Below, one piece after another: positions 11,093 through 21,705 of a stretch of 64,000 bases of DNA. Origin of the DNA: Vibrio gallicus (GTDB lineage: Bacteria; Pseudomonadota; Gammaproteobacteria; Enterobacterales; Vibrionaceae). The stretch is taken from assembly GCF_024346875.1 (NCBI RefSeq), contig NZ_AP024871.1:1550001-1614000 (forward strand), read 5' to 3'. The stretch's first letter is position 1. Each line of letters opens with the position of its first letter. Below the pieces are notes generated by a model, which had not been told where the DNA came from, ran no database searches, and worked only from the letters and a program-made list of their open reading frames with translations. Position numbers and translations under genes: made by a program.

Positions 11093-12949
11093 ATGAAGAC
11101 AGTATTTCGCTTTATTGGCAAAATATTCAAGGGCATTTGGAAGACAATCACATTCATCCGTCTCGCTCTCACCAATTTGCTGTTTTTCGCAGCCATTGCC
11201 ATTTTATATTTCAGCTTCTCCACTGGAGACACGCCAGAACCAACACCTGAAACAAAGGTGCCAGAAGCACTAGTACTTAACCTATCGGGGCCAATCGTTG
11301 AACAACGTAGCTTTGAAAACCCAATGGATTCACTAACAGAATCGCTATTGGGCCAAGAAAAACGTCGTGAAAACGTGTTATTCGATATCGTTGATGCGCT
11401 AAGACACGCCACTACCGATGACAATGTATCTGGTTTAGTACTTAGCCTTAAGAATATGCCGGAAACTAATCTGACTAAACTCAGATACATCGCAAAGGCT
11501 ATCAATGAGTTTAAGGCATCGGGTAAACCCGTTATTGCGGTAGGCGATTCCTATAATCAAAGTCAATATTATCTAGCAAGTTATGCGGACAAGGTATACC
11601 TGTCACCAGATGGCGGTGTCATGCTGCGTGGCTACAGCTCATACTCGCTATATTACAAAGAGTTGTTAGATAATTTAGATATCAACACCCATGTCTTTAA
11701 AGTAGGTACTTACAAATCAGCGGTTGAGCCTTTTACCCGTAATGACATGTCGGCACCCGCTAAAGAAGCTGCCACTGTATGGCTCAAGCAGCTTTGGGGC
11801 GCGTATGTGAGCGACGTTGCGCAAAACAGAGAGATTGACAGCAAGGTATTAAACCCTACTGCTGACTCTTTTATTCAAGACTTCAAAAAGGCCGATGGCA
11901 GCCTTTCTAAACTGGCACTTCAGTTAGGGCTAGTCGATACTTTAGCCAGCCGATATCAAGTCAATCAAGCCTTAATTGAGAAGTTTGGTGGCAGTGATAA
12001 AAAAGGCTACAACGCGGTTAGCTACTACGAGTATCGTGATGAAGTCATTACGCCCCCTTCAACTGCGCAAGATCAAATTGCGGTAGTGGTTGCAAGTGGC
12101 GCTATCATGGATGGTAAACAGCAGGGTAAAAACGTCGGTGGAGATACTACCGCAGCGCTGATTCGTAAAGCGCGTTTAAACGATAAGGTGAAAGCCTTGG
12201 TACTTCGTGTTGACAGCCCTGGGGGAAGTGCATTTGCGTCTGAGGTCATTCGTGAAGAGCTGCTGGCATTCAAGAAAACTGACCGCCCTGTAGTAGTCTC
12301 AATGTCTAGCCTTGCGGCATCGGGTGGCTACTGGATCTCTGCATCAGCGGATCAGATATATGCCCAACCGACGACTCTAACTGGCTCGATAGGAATATTC
12401 AGCGTAGTAACTACCTTTGAAAAAGGCCTTAACAAATACGGTGTGCATGCTGATGGAATTGGTACCTCTCCGTTTTCTGGTGTCGGTGGCATGAGCGGTC
12501 TAAACGATGTTACCAAGCAAGCGATGCAACTGGGTATTGAAAACGGTTATCATCGCTTTACAGGCTTAGTAGCAAGCAGCCGTGGACTTGAACCGCAACA
12601 GGTAGAAAAAGTTGCTGAAGGACGAGTCTGGACTGGTAAAGACGCTTTAGAAAGGGGTTTAGTTGATAAAATCGGTGACTTTGATGACGCCATCAATGGC
12701 GCAGCATCATTAGCTAAGATTGATGACTACCAACTCAACTGGCTACAAAAACCGCTGACTCCTGCGCAACGCTTACTGCGTGATTTTAGCAAGCGTTTAG
12801 TGGTTAGCGCTGGATTAGATATGCAAAGCCTTGTGCCTCAATCTTTAATGCCAATTGCCACTCAAATGCATGAAGACATGAGCTTGGTCAGTCAGTTTAA
12901 TGATCCGAATGGGTACTACACTCTCTGCCTACCTTGTCAGGTGGAATGA
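11093..12949 (+). CDS. sppA: Signal peptide peptidase SppA (protease IV)
   Basis: SppA is a membrane-bound S49 peptidase that degrades cleaved signal peptides. The 618-residue protein has an N-terminal membrane anchor (about residues 22-42) and the long-form two-domain architecture. The catalytic lysine is in VGTYKSAVEP (K208) in the N-terminal repeat, and the serine in SLAASGGYWI (S410) in the C-terminal repeat. Both are within a residue of the E. coli positions. A clear terminator follows the gene. Confidence 0.97.
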   Translation: MKTVFRFIGKIFKGIWKTITFIRLALTNLLFFAAIAILYFSFSTGDTPEPTPETKVPEALVLNLSGPIVEQRSFENPMDSLTESLLGQEKRRENVLFDIVDALRHATTDDNVSGLVLSLKNMPETNLTKLRYIAKAINEFKASGKPVIAVGDSYNQSQYYLASYADKVYLSPDGGVMLRGYSSYSLYYKELLDNLDINTHVFKVGTYKSAVEPFTRNDMSAPAKEAATVWLKQLWGAYVSDVAQNREIDSKVLNPTADSFIQDFKKADGSLSKLALQLGLVDTLASRYQVNQALIEKFGGSDKKGYNAVSYYEYRDEVITPPSTAQDQIAVVVASGAIMDGKQQGKNVGGDTTAALIRKARLNDKVKALVLRVDSPGGSAFASEVIREELLAFKKTDRPVVVSMSSLAASGGYWISASADQIYAQPTTLTGSIGIFSVVTTFEKGLNKYGVHADGIGTSPFSGVGGMSGLNDVTKQAMQLGIENGYHRFTGLVASSRGLEPQQVEKVAEGRVWTGKDALERGLVDKIGDFDDAINGAASLAKIDDYQLNWLQKPLTPAQRLLRDFSKRLVVSAGLDMQSLVPQSLMPIATQMHEDMSLVSQFNDPNGYYTLCLPCQVE

Positions 12950-12972
12950 TCACCTTCAACTATTAATAACTA

Positions 12973-12998
12973 TGCCCAGCCATTGGCTGGGCTTTTTT
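12973..12998 (+). terminator. Rho-independent terminator after sppA
   Basis: The stem GCCCAGCC / GGCTGGGC with a short ATT-type loop is followed by six T. It starts 23 bp past the sppA stop. Confidence 0.92.
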
Positions 12999-13086
12999 GT
13001 ACTAACTCATAGAACAATCAATCATCATTTATCCGAGGTTAAGTTAGGTATATACTGCGGCACAAATTCTTTTCCGTAATATATCT

Positions 13087-14112
13087 ATGCCCGCACAACA
13101 GCCACGTAAACACATCTACATCGCCTATACCGGCGGTACTATTGGCATGCAGAAGTCAGACCATGGCTATGTACCTGTTGCTGGGTTCATGGAATCACAG
13201 TTAGCTGCCATGCCTGAGTTTAATCGCCCAGAAATGCCACAGTACACTATCCATGAATATGCACCGCTGATCGATTCTTCAGATATGTCTCCTGCGGACT
13301 GGCAACAAATTGCCGATGATATCAAAGCCAATTATGACCTATACGATGGCTTTGTTATTTTGCACGGCACCGATACCATGGCTTATACCGCTTCAGCGTT
13401 ATCATTCATGTTTGAAAACCTGAGTAAGCCTGTAATTGTGACCGGCTCACAGATCCCATTGGCAGAATTGCGCTCAGATGGCCAAGCCAACCTGCTTAAT
13501 GCGCTGCACATTGCGGCAAACTACCCTATCAATGAAGTGACCCTGTTTTTCAACAATCAACTGATGCGCGGCAACCGCAGTACTAAATCACACGCCGATG
13601 GGTTTTCCGCCTTTACCTCCCCAAACCTTCCTCCATTGTTAGAAGCTGGCATCAACATCCAAGTTAGCTCAATTGCAGAGGTGAATAAAAAACCTGCTGG
13701 GGAGTTTAAGGTTCACCCTATTACGCCACAACCTATTGGTGTAATTACCATGTACCCGGGGATCTCACACGAGGTGATTCGCAATACATTGCGTCAACCC
13801 GTCAATGCGATGATCTTATTGACCTTTGGCGTTGGAAATGCCCCGCAAAATCCAGAGTTACTGGCTCACCTAAAAGAAGCTTCAGAACGCGGTGTTATCG
13901 TTGTTAACTTGACGCAATGCCTTGCGGGTAAGGTTAACATGGGGGGGTATGCTACCGGATGTGCGCTAGCTGATTCCGGAGTAATAAGTGGCTATGACAT
14001 GACTCACGAGGCGGCACTGGCCAAGCTTCATCATCTATTGAGTAAACAGCTTAGTTATGAAGAAATAAAAGCTGAAATGCAACAGGTTCTACGCGGTGAA
14101 ATGAGCTTGTAG
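13087..14112 (+). CDS. ansA: L-asparaginase I (cytoplasmic)
   Basis: This enzyme hydrolyses asparagine to aspartate and ammonia. Both asparaginase catalytic motifs are present: AYTGGTIGM with the nucleophilic threonine (T15) and LHGTDTMAY with T95/D96. There is no signal peptide, which fits the cytosolic low-affinity type I enzyme rather than periplasmic AnsB. The 341 residues compare with 338 in E. coli AnsA. The upstream gap after the sppA terminator should hold its promoter. Confidence 0.95.
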   Translation: MPAQQPRKHIYIAYTGGTIGMQKSDHGYVPVAGFMESQLAAMPEFNRPEMPQYTIHEYAPLIDSSDMSPADWQQIADDIKANYDLYDGFVILHGTDTMAYTASALSFMFENLSKPVIVTGSQIPLAELRSDGQANLLNALHIAANYPINEVTLFFNNQLMRGNRSTKSHADGFSAFTSPNLPPLLEAGINIQVSSIAEVNKKPAGEFKVHPITPQPIGVITMYPGISHEVIRNTLRQPVNAMILLTFGVGNAPQNPELLAHLKEASERGVIVVNLTQCLAGKVNMGGYATGCALADSGVISGYDMTHEAALAKLHHLLSKQLSYEEIKAEMQQVLRGEMSL

Positions 14113-14234
14113 TTGACAGTTGAAGTTGATGGTTCAGTAACACAGATATTGGTTGTCCCGGAATGTGCAAAGTCGCTATCCGGGATAATTTGTGTAGCTT
14201 ACGCGCATCACCCTGTAACGAGAGTTTAGGGTAT

Positions 14235-14519
14235 TTACACCTTCATTTTGGTTATCGGCGTTTCTATAAACTGGCGCTTTAACTCTGACTTGGATTTAAA
14301 AGCAATTTCACCTTGCGTATCAATGGTCATATGTTGTGCATCATGGTTATGTTTTTGTTGATATAACATTACTGCTTGCTGACAGTATGCTCGCTGCTGC
14401 TCAGGCACCACCTCTCCCTCAGGCCAACGTCCAGTTTCCACAACATAGAGCAATCGCTCATAAGCTACTGGAGTAATCGCTTTTACCATATCATCTATAT
14501 TTGCTAACTTTTGATTCAT
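14235..14519 (-). CDS. YeaC-like DUF1315 protein
   Basis: This 94-residue cytoplasmic protein has the DUF1315 pattern: an N-terminal DDMVKAITPVAYERLLYVVETGRWPEG, then an acidic/glutamine-rich stretch with QAVMLYQQKH. The function is unknown. It is located downstream of msrB on the same strand with a 45-bp gap, the yeaC-msrB pairing known from enterobacteria, so cotranscription is likely. Confidence 0.85.
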   Translation of the reverse strand: MNQKLANIDDMVKAITPVAYERLLYVVETGRWPEGEVVPEQQRAYCQQAVMLYQQKHNHDAQHMTIDTQGEIAFKSKSELKRQFIETPITKMKV

Positions 14520-14564
14520 TTCACATCTCTCTATGAGGGTTTGTAATTAAATAACGTAAGACTT

Positions 14565-14975
14565 TTACCCTTGCTTACAAATTTTCTCATTGTTGAATTT
14601 TAATGAAATGGAGTTAACACAATAGCGCTCCCCCGTAGACTGTGGACCGTCTGAGAAAACATGCCCAAGGTGACTCTCACAGTTGGCACACCTTATCTCA
14701 ATTCGTTGCATTCCATGTGAATGGTCTTCGACGTATTTAATCGCATCTTTATTGATCGGCGCATCAAAGCTAGGCCAGCCACAGCCTGAATCATATTTAC
14801 TATCAGAGTTAAACAATAATGCATTGCAACAAGTGCATCGATAGTCGCCGGTTTCCCTGTTATGCAAGAGCTGGCCACTAAAAGGGGCTTCCGTACCCTG
14901 CTCACGACATACACGATACTGCTCCGCAGATAACTGTTCTTTCCATTGCGAATCGCTTTTTATTTTATTGTTCAT
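14565..14975 (-). CDS. msrB: Peptide methionine (R)-S-oxide reductase
   Basis: MsrB repairs the R-epimer of methionine sulfoxide in proteins. The 136-residue sequence keeps the structural zinc cysteines C47, C50, C96 and C99, the GCGWPSF substrate pocket and the catalytic cysteine C119 in RYCVNSISL. It is divergent from gapA across a 314-bp gap, the same context as in E. coli. Confidence 0.97.
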   Translation of the reverse strand: MNNKIKSDSQWKEQLSAEQYRVCREQGTEAPFSGQLLHNRETGDYRCTCCNALLFNSDSKYDSGCGWPSFDAPINKDAIKYVEDHSHGMQRIEIRCANCESHLGHVFSDGPQSTGERYCVNSISLKFNNEKICKQG

Positions 14976-16285
<1,310 letters not shown>

Positions 16286-16304
16286 GTATTAGTTTAAAGA
16301 ATAC

Positions 16305-16332
16305 AAAAGGCAGCCTTCGAGCTGCCTTTTTT
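16305..16332 (+). terminator. Rho-independent terminator after gapA
   Basis: The stem AAAGGCAGC / GCTGCCTTT with loop CTTCGA is followed by a T-run. It starts 20 bp past the gapA stop and 23 bp before the yeaD ATG. Confidence 0.92.
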
Positions 16333-16354
16333 AGCTTTATATAAAGGTGAAATA

Positions 16355-17239
16355 ATGGATTTGTATCAATTACCTGCTGTTACCGCCCTATCTGACTGCG
16401 TTACTACGACTCAAAAAGACAACCTAAAGATTGTTCGAGTAATGCACCCTAAAGCCAAATGCGCTGTATCACTATTTGGTGGTCACGTGCTCTCTTTCAT
16501 CCCACAAGGAAAGCCAGAAGCTATCTGGATGAGTGATGAGGCCAAATTCGATGGTAAAACAGCTCTTCGAGGTGGTATACCTGTTTGCTGGCCTTGGTTT
16601 GCTCGAATGGCAAACCCAGCCCACGGCTTTTGCCGCACTAGCGAATGGGAGCTGGTTGAACACAGAGAAAACGAAACTGGCGTGATGCTTCGTCTAGCTC
16701 TCACCACTACCGAACAAACGTTCAAGATATGGCCACACCACTTCGAATTGTTTTTAGATATTGAGGTTGGTGACGAATTAAAAGTCTCACTCAAGATGCA
16801 CAACCTTGATGAGCAAGCGTGGAAGTTCTCTGGTGCACTTCATACCTATCTTAATGTTTCCGATATCCATAATACTGAAACTATCGGTATGGGTGATGAG
16901 TATATCGATAGCTTAAATAGTGGTGCATTAACCCAAGGCGGTGACGTACTGACTCTAAGCGATACTATTGATCGAGTTTATACCAAACCATCAGATTGCA
17001 TCACACTCTTAGATAAGGGCTTTGAGCGCCAGCTAAACGTGAAAAATCACGGCGCTAACTCAGCAGTGTTGTGGAATCCATGGGCACAAGGTGCGCAAGC
17101 TATGGGTGACATGCCTGATGACGGCTACAAGGGTATGCTATGCATCGAAGCGTGCCAATGGGCGCCCGACCTTGAATCTGGTACTGAGATAGTACCCGGT
17201 GGTACCTATACACTATCAACGACTATCTCCGCTGGTTAA
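16355..17239 (+). CDS. D-hexose-6-phosphate mutarotase (YeaD)
   Basis: This 294-residue aldose-1-epimerase-like protein interconverts the anomers of glucose-6-phosphate. Family hallmarks are LRGGIPVCWPWF (about residues 71-82), HGFCRTSEWEL with the active-site histidine (H90), and the C-terminal IEACQWAPDL. The gapA-yeaD order is conserved in enterobacteria. It has its own AAAGGTG ribosome-binding site just downstream of the gapA terminator. Confidence 0.95.
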   Translation: MDLYQLPAVTALSDCVTTTQKDNLKIVRVMHPKAKCAVSLFGGHVLSFIPQGKPEAIWMSDEAKFDGKTALRGGIPVCWPWFARMANPAHGFCRTSEWELVEHRENETGVMLRLALTTTEQTFKIWPHHFELFLDIEVGDELKVSLKMHNLDEQAWKFSGALHTYLNVSDIHNTETIGMGDEYIDSLNSGALTQGGDVLTLSDTIDRVYTKPSDCITLLDKGFERQLNVKNHGANSAVLWNPWAQGAQAMGDMPDDGYKGMLCIEACQWAPDLESGTEIVPGGTYTLSTTISAG

Positions 17240-17261
17240 TAGCCCTAGAACCGATAATAGA

Positions 17262-17289
17262 TTGCCAAGCGTTTAACTATGCTTGGCAA
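17262..17289. terminator. Hairpin between yeaD and rlmA
   Basis: A nine-base inverted repeat TTGCCAAGC / GCTTGGCAA encloses a 10-base loop. There is no T-run, so it may be a weak terminator or an mRNA-stabilising hairpin after yeaD. Confidence 0.4.
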
Positions 17290-17328
17290 ATCCGTATACT
17301 AGGCGCATTGTAACTATAAGAGTTTGCT

Positions 17329-18150
17329 ATGCACTACATCTGCCCTATCTGCGCTGCCCCTTTGACTCTAACTGAGCGTACTTATAGCTGTGACAATCGA
17401 CATAGTTTCGATCTCGCCAAAGAAGGCTATGTAAACCTCCTCCCTGCTAATCATAAACACTCAAAGAATCCCGGTGATAGCAAGGAAATGATGCAAGCTC
17501 GCCGTGAATTCTTAGGCACTGACCATTATCAAAATTTAGCATTAGAGTTGGCCAAAGTGGCTTGTGAATTAACCGCTGATGATGAGCCTACCGTACTACT
17601 TGATCTGGGTTGTGGCGAAGGCTACTACACCGATCAGATCCGTGCAAAAATGGCTACACACACCACTGTATATGGTTTAGATATCTCTAAGGTGGCAGTG
17701 CGATATGCGGCTAAACGATACCCTCAAGCGCAATTTAGCGTCGCTTCTAGCTATCGCCTCCCTTTTGCTGATAACAGCCTGGATATCATTGTTAAGGTTT
17801 ATGCACCATGCAGTGAACAAGAGATACTGCGTTGCCTAAAACCAGGTGGCAAATTAGTCTCTGTAACCCCAAGCGAAAGGCATTTATATCAACTCAGAGA
17901 ACGCATCTACGATGAGGTTCGCCCCCATAAAGATGAAACTGAAAAATTCCATACCTTATCCTTGTCACAACAAAGTACATTGCATTACACCATGGATCTA
18001 AGCGGTGCTGAGGCGCTATCACTGCTTCAGATGACCCCTTTTGCATGGAAAGCAAACGACGAACTGCGCCAGCAGCTTGCTGATATGCCCGAGTTTAAAT
18101 GTGAAGCCGATTTCATCATTTCGTGTTATCACAACGCCTTAAGTGAGTGA
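17329..18150 (+). CDS. rlmA: 23S rRNA (guanine-N1)-methyltransferase RlmA
   Basis: RlmA methylates G745 of 23S rRNA. The 273-residue protein begins with the family zinc site, C5, C8, C21 and H25, and carries the AdoMet motif LDLGCGEGYY (residues 91-100). The DNSLDIIVKVYAPC segment replaces the usual acidic motif IV, as in RlmA orthologues. Length agrees with E. coli RlmA (269). The start ATG has a TAAGAG stretch upstream. Confidence 0.93.
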   Translation: MHYICPICAAPLTLTERTYSCDNRHSFDLAKEGYVNLLPANHKHSKNPGDSKEMMQARREFLGTDHYQNLALELAKVACELTADDEPTVLLDLGCGEGYYTDQIRAKMATHTTVYGLDISKVAVRYAAKRYPQAQFSVASSYRLPFADNSLDIIVKVYAPCSEQEILRCLKPGGKLVSVTPSERHLYQLRERIYDEVRPHKDETEKFHTLSLSQQSTLHYTMDLSGAEALSLLQMTPFAWKANDELRQQLADMPEFKCEADFIISCYHNALSE

Positions 18151-18282
18151 ACTACCCAGCTATAGCAATACTCACATTGGGTTTATCAAACATGACGATA
18201 AACCAAACTTCACATCACATCGTACTATGCTTATAACCATCTGACAGCTCGTAGCCATTACTTTGGGTTTGGGGAAAGTACG

Positions 18283-19206
18283 ATGAAAAAACGAATACTC
18301 ACGATATTAAGTTGGAGCTGCTGCTCAATATCAGTGGCAAAGCCTGTAACTTACTTTGAGTATCAGCTATTTTCACCGGCAGGGACGCCCGTAGAGCTAA
18401 GCACAGTGGTAGATGCAAGCGCGCAATCCAACACCATCCTAGTCGGTGAATGGCACTCACACTCTGCGGTGCATCGTTTTCAGTCAGATATCTATCAAGC
18501 ATTGCTCGCCCACTACCCTAATACCGATTTATCAATGGAGCAGTTCAGCCGGCCTGCTCAAAACACCCTAAATCAATACCTAAATGGGGAAATTGGTGAG
18601 CGAGCATTGATCGCTCATGCCAAAGCGTGGCCAAACTACACCAGTGATTATCGTGCTTTAGTTGAGCAAGCAAAGTCAGCTAAGCGTGCAATTATTGCCG
18701 CTAATGCTCCAAGGGAAATTGTGCGTTGTATTGGACAAAAAGGGGTGAGTTACCTAGAAACATTACCACCGATAGACAGGTCTCACGTTGCTCAACAATT
18801 AGATACCTCAGACAGGGCCTATAAGAGACAGTTTTTCACTGCAATGCAGGGGATGCCGCAATCACGTCTAGAAAACTTTTACGCCGCTCAAGTTGCGTGG
18901 GATGAAACCATGGCGGAAAGTATTGCAAGACACTTAAAAGCGAACTCAAACTCACGGGTGATGCATATTGCGGGCAAGTTTCATATTGATAATGGCGATG
19001 GCATCGCCTATGCACTTAAAGCGCGAGCACCGCGCAGCCGCATTATTATAATTACCCCAGTGACTAAAGTGAGCGACCGCAGTAACGCACCCTTTCCTGA
19101 GTACCAATTGCTCGTATTACCGCTGCCAGTGCAAACTATGAGTGGTGTATCAGATAACGCCACATACAGCCATACTGGCACGCACGCCCAACAACAGTGT
19201 GATTAA
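18283..19206 (+). CDS. chaN: ChaN-family haem-binding-like envelope protein
   Basis: This 307-residue protein has an N-terminal export signal (residues 1-19, ending SISVA) and the ChaN core: LVGEWHSHSAVHRF, LSMEQFSRPAQ, ANAPREIVR and MHIAGKFHIDNG. ChaN proteins are reported to bind haem and may act in iron uptake. No clean lipobox is visible (SWSC is poor), so it may be a soluble periplasmic protein. The gene converges on a 3' fragment of ycgN that has been duplicated next to it. A decayed second chaN lies at 21706-22206. Confidence 0.87.
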   Translation: MKKRILTILSWSCCSISVAKPVTYFEYQLFSPAGTPVELSTVVDASAQSNTILVGEWHSHSAVHRFQSDIYQALLAHYPNTDLSMEQFSRPAQNTLNQYLNGEIGERALIAHAKAWPNYTSDYRALVEQAKSAKRAIIAANAPREIVRCIGQKGVSYLETLPPIDRSHVAQQLDTSDRAYKRQFFTAMQGMPQSRLENFYAAQVAWDETMAESIARHLKANSNSRVMHIAGKFHIDNGDGIAYALKARAPRSRIIIITPVTKVSDRSNAPFPEYQLLVLPLPVQTMSGVSDNATYSHTGTHAQQQCD

Positions 19207-19237
19207 TTATCTGGTTGTAGTCTATCCGGTAGGTTTA
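19184..19237. repeat. Left copy of 54-bp direct repeat (chaN 3' end plus ycgN 3' end)
   Basis: These 54 bases match 22191-22244 at 53 positions, in the same orientation. They include the last codons of chaN, and from 19204 onward the final 12 codons of ycgN read on the minus strand ([16 protein letters not shown]), cut off from any ycgN body. The repeat marks the left edge of the gtr insert. Confidence 0.93.
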
Positions 19238-19361
19238 GGATATAACCCTATAAAGCACGCTCACCCACAACCTTTTATATCAATAACTTAAAAAGTAATA
19301 AGCCATTGATGCTGGTAGAGTCACCACGGCACAACAAAAAGATAGTTTTAGAACGCACATA

Positions 19362-20696
19362 TCACTCGAAATAGATATGTAACTCTCCTTGAACCTGTTC
19401 TGAACGGACAACGCCAGTATATTCAGTATCCGTGAGGTAAAAATGAACCTTAGAAAACCCTTGCTGCCGAAGATACGGCTGAACCTGACGCAAACCAAAC
19501 ATATTAATACCTTCAATACCATAAGGTCGTTCATTATTGTCGAAGAAGAATTTGTCTTCTTCACTTTTATTCCAATGAACATAAACTTCACCATCAGCTC
19601 TGTCAAAGTTTTGACTAATATCTTCAAATCTATGAGCCACCGAAGATGTCACTTCTTTAAACCAATTTACCTTATGAAAGTTAATTACTATTAAAATTAA
19701 AGTGCATGATATCAATGACAGTTTCCTATACGGCGATTCTAAAAAAAGAAATATCAAAAATAGAGAGACAAAAGAAGTTAATAAGCTTCGATGGCTTATG
19801 GATATTCCGTGGTAAACAGTACTAAAATAAAAAGATGAAAAAACAATGGCAGACCAAAGATAAACATATAGGGGTATTTTCTTCTTAGAAAATACGATTG
19901 CAATCATTAGAACAACAATAACATAACGTAACTCACTATATACAATATCATGAATGATCCTAGAAAATATAGTTAGCAAATTATCATTTAAACCAGAAAT
20001 TGAGTCTATTGGTGATGGGTTCCTCCACTCCTCCATTTGAATAAAACTGGCACTCTCAAGGGTAATATATGTATACACATAAACAAATAGATTAGAAATT
20101 ATATAACCGATTATAAAAGAAGATATCCATATAACAATAAACTTTACATTAAAGTGAAGGCTTGACCCAATCAACCTTTTTATAAACAACAGAGGAATAA
20201 GGAAGTGAATATTAGAATAAGTAGCAAAAGATAATACACCACTTAGTAATAATGTATATTTGTAATCAATCTTCATACTGTAATGTACTAGCACTAGCAA
20301 TACAACTGCTGACAGCATAGGTGTTACTGGCCAAAACAATAGGCTATAAATTGTTGGCGCATTAATACATAGTAATGAAAAAAATACAGAGTCGCTATGA
20401 TTTCTATTAATATTAAACGACACTTTATAGAAAAAAATCGACAACGAAATCAAATAAACTGATATGTTAACAATAGGAGGTAACTGTTTGATAAAGTCAA
20501 AATACAGAAAAATAATCCACCGCCCCTCTGTGATGAATTTCCATATATAATTGCTTATATAATACCCTGAATCATGCCTATAAAATTCCATGAATGACAT
20601 CATGTATACGTTATTCAATGTCAATAGCATCAGAGACAGTATTATTAAGTTTATCAGCGCATCTTCGCGTTTTAAACTACTTAGATTAATATTCAT
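19362..20696 (-). CDS. Polytopic membrane protein, GtrII-like glucosyltransferase
   Basis: The product of about 444 residues has roughly ten hydrophobic segments and a periplasmic-looking C-terminal tail. The early FYRHDSGYYISNY...EGRWI region resembles the DDxYRS...GRW part of GtrII-type O-antigen-modifying glucosyltransferases. It overlaps the GtrB-like gene upstream by 11 bp, which supports the role: GtrB loads glucose on bactoprenol and the polytopic enzyme transfers it to surface polysaccharide. I prefer the ATG at 20694-20696; a TTG two codons earlier is possible. The gene is strikingly A/T-rich with many ATA codons, unlike its flanks, indicating transfer. An unrelated polytopic glycosyltransferase cannot be excluded. 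Confidence 0.65.
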   Translation of the reverse strand: MNINLSSLKREDALINLIILSLMLLTLNNVYMMSFMEFYRHDSGYYISNYIWKFITEGRWIIFLYFDFIKQLPPIVNISVYLISLSIFFYKVSFNINRNHSDSVFFSLLCINAPTIYSLLFWPVTPMLSAVVLLVLVHYSMKIDYKYTLLLSGVLSFATYSNIHFLIPLLFIKRLIGSSLHFNVKFIVIWISSFIIGYIISNLFVYVYTYITLESASFIQMEEWRNPSPIDSISGLNDNLLTIFSRIIHDIVYSELRYVIVVLMIAIVFSKKKIPLYVYLWSAIVFSSFYFSTVYHGISISHRSLLTSFVSLFLIFLFLESPYRKLSLISCTLILIVINFHKVNWFKEVTSSVAHRFEDISQNFDRADGEVYVHWNKSEEDKFFFDNNERPYGIEGINMFGLRQVQPYLRQQGFSKVHFYLTDTEYTGVVRSEQVQGELHIYFE

Positions 20697-21606
20697 TCTC
20701 AATAATATACTTCGGTCTTTGTTTAACTTCTAAATACAACCTGCCAATATACTCACCTAAAATACCCAGAACAATTAACTGCACCCCACCTAGGAATAGT
20801 ATAGTTGCCATTATTGACGCATAACCTGGGGTATCCACTCCAAAAAAAACTGTTTTAAATATAATAATTGATCCATAAACAAAGGAAATAGATGCTATTA
20901 ACAATCCTATGTAAAACCATATCCGAATAGGGAATGTGCTAAAGCTAGTCAAACCATCAAGAGCGAGTCTCCATAATTTTCGGCAATTGAATCCACTAAT
21001 GCCTACCACTCTTTCACATCGTTCGTACTCTAAAGTCGTCGTTTTAAACCCAACCCATGAAAATATTCCCTTCATAAACCTTTGATTTTCAGGCATAGCA
21101 CATACAGCATCTATAACCCGACGAGACATCAGCCTATAATCACCTACATTTTCTGGAATTTTAACTTCTGATACCAAATTATGGGTTTTGTAATATAAAT
21201 AAGCAGTTATCTTTTTAAAAAAACCATCACCCTCTCGGTTTTTTCTTTTAGCTAATACAACATCAAAGCCTTTATTCCATTCTTTTATTAAATCAATAAT
21301 CAACTCTGGGGGATCTTGTAGATCAACATCTATAGGTATAACCGCATCTCCATTACAGCTATCTATACCAGCGGTCAACGCTGACTCCTTACCAAAATTT
21401 CTAGATAAATTTATAAATCGAACTCTGGGCTCAACAGATGATAACTTGTATAGCACTTCAAAAGTTGTATCAGTGCTCCCATCATTTACAAAAACGACCT
21501 CAAATTCATGTTCGGATCTGCTCATTACTTTACGTAACGCACTCATAAACTTAGGTATAGCAGCCTCTTCGTTGTAACACGGACATACTATGGAGATTAG
21601 AGACAT
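20686..21606 (-). CDS. GtrB-like bactoprenol glycosyltransferase (GT2)
   Basis: This 306-residue family-2 glycosyltransferase transfers a sugar, probably glucose, to undecaprenyl phosphate at the cytoplasmic face. It shows CPCYNEEAAI, VNDGSTD, the DxD-type PIDVDLQDPPE (residues 91-100) and GDYRLMSR typical of GtrB/DPMS enzymes, then two C-terminal transmembrane helices (about residues 228-255 and 262-288). A GGAAGAGGAGC stretch precedes the ATG. No gtrA flippase gene accompanies it. A/T-rich composition matches its partner gene. Confidence 0.88.
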   Translation of the reverse strand: MSLISIVCPCYNEEAAIPKFMSALRKVMSRSEHEFEVVFVNDGSTDTTFEVLYKLSSVEPRVRFINLSRNFGKESALTAGIDSCNGDAVIPIDVDLQDPPELIIDLIKEWNKGFDVVLAKRKNREGDGFFKKITAYLYYKTHNLVSEVKIPENVGDYRLMSRRVIDAVCAMPENQRFMKGIFSWVGFKTTTLEYERCERVVGISGFNCRKLWRLALDGLTSFSTFPIRIWFYIGLLIASISFVYGSIIIFKTVFFGVDTPGYASIMATILFLGGVQLIVLGILGEYIGRLYLEVKQRPKYIIENEY

Positions 21607-21705
21607 TTCCTTATGCTCCTCTTCCTTAAAATTTGAAACTAAGTTAATAGCTTAGTTTCCTTTTTCTTCTATTTTCAAGATAAACTGCAAAAGACTGAGT
21701 TCGAC

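Noticed and set aside
14151..14188. GTCCCGGA...TCCGGGATAA inverted repeat after ansA
   Set aside because: The loop is long (about 16 bases) and there is no T-run, so I do not call it a terminator.
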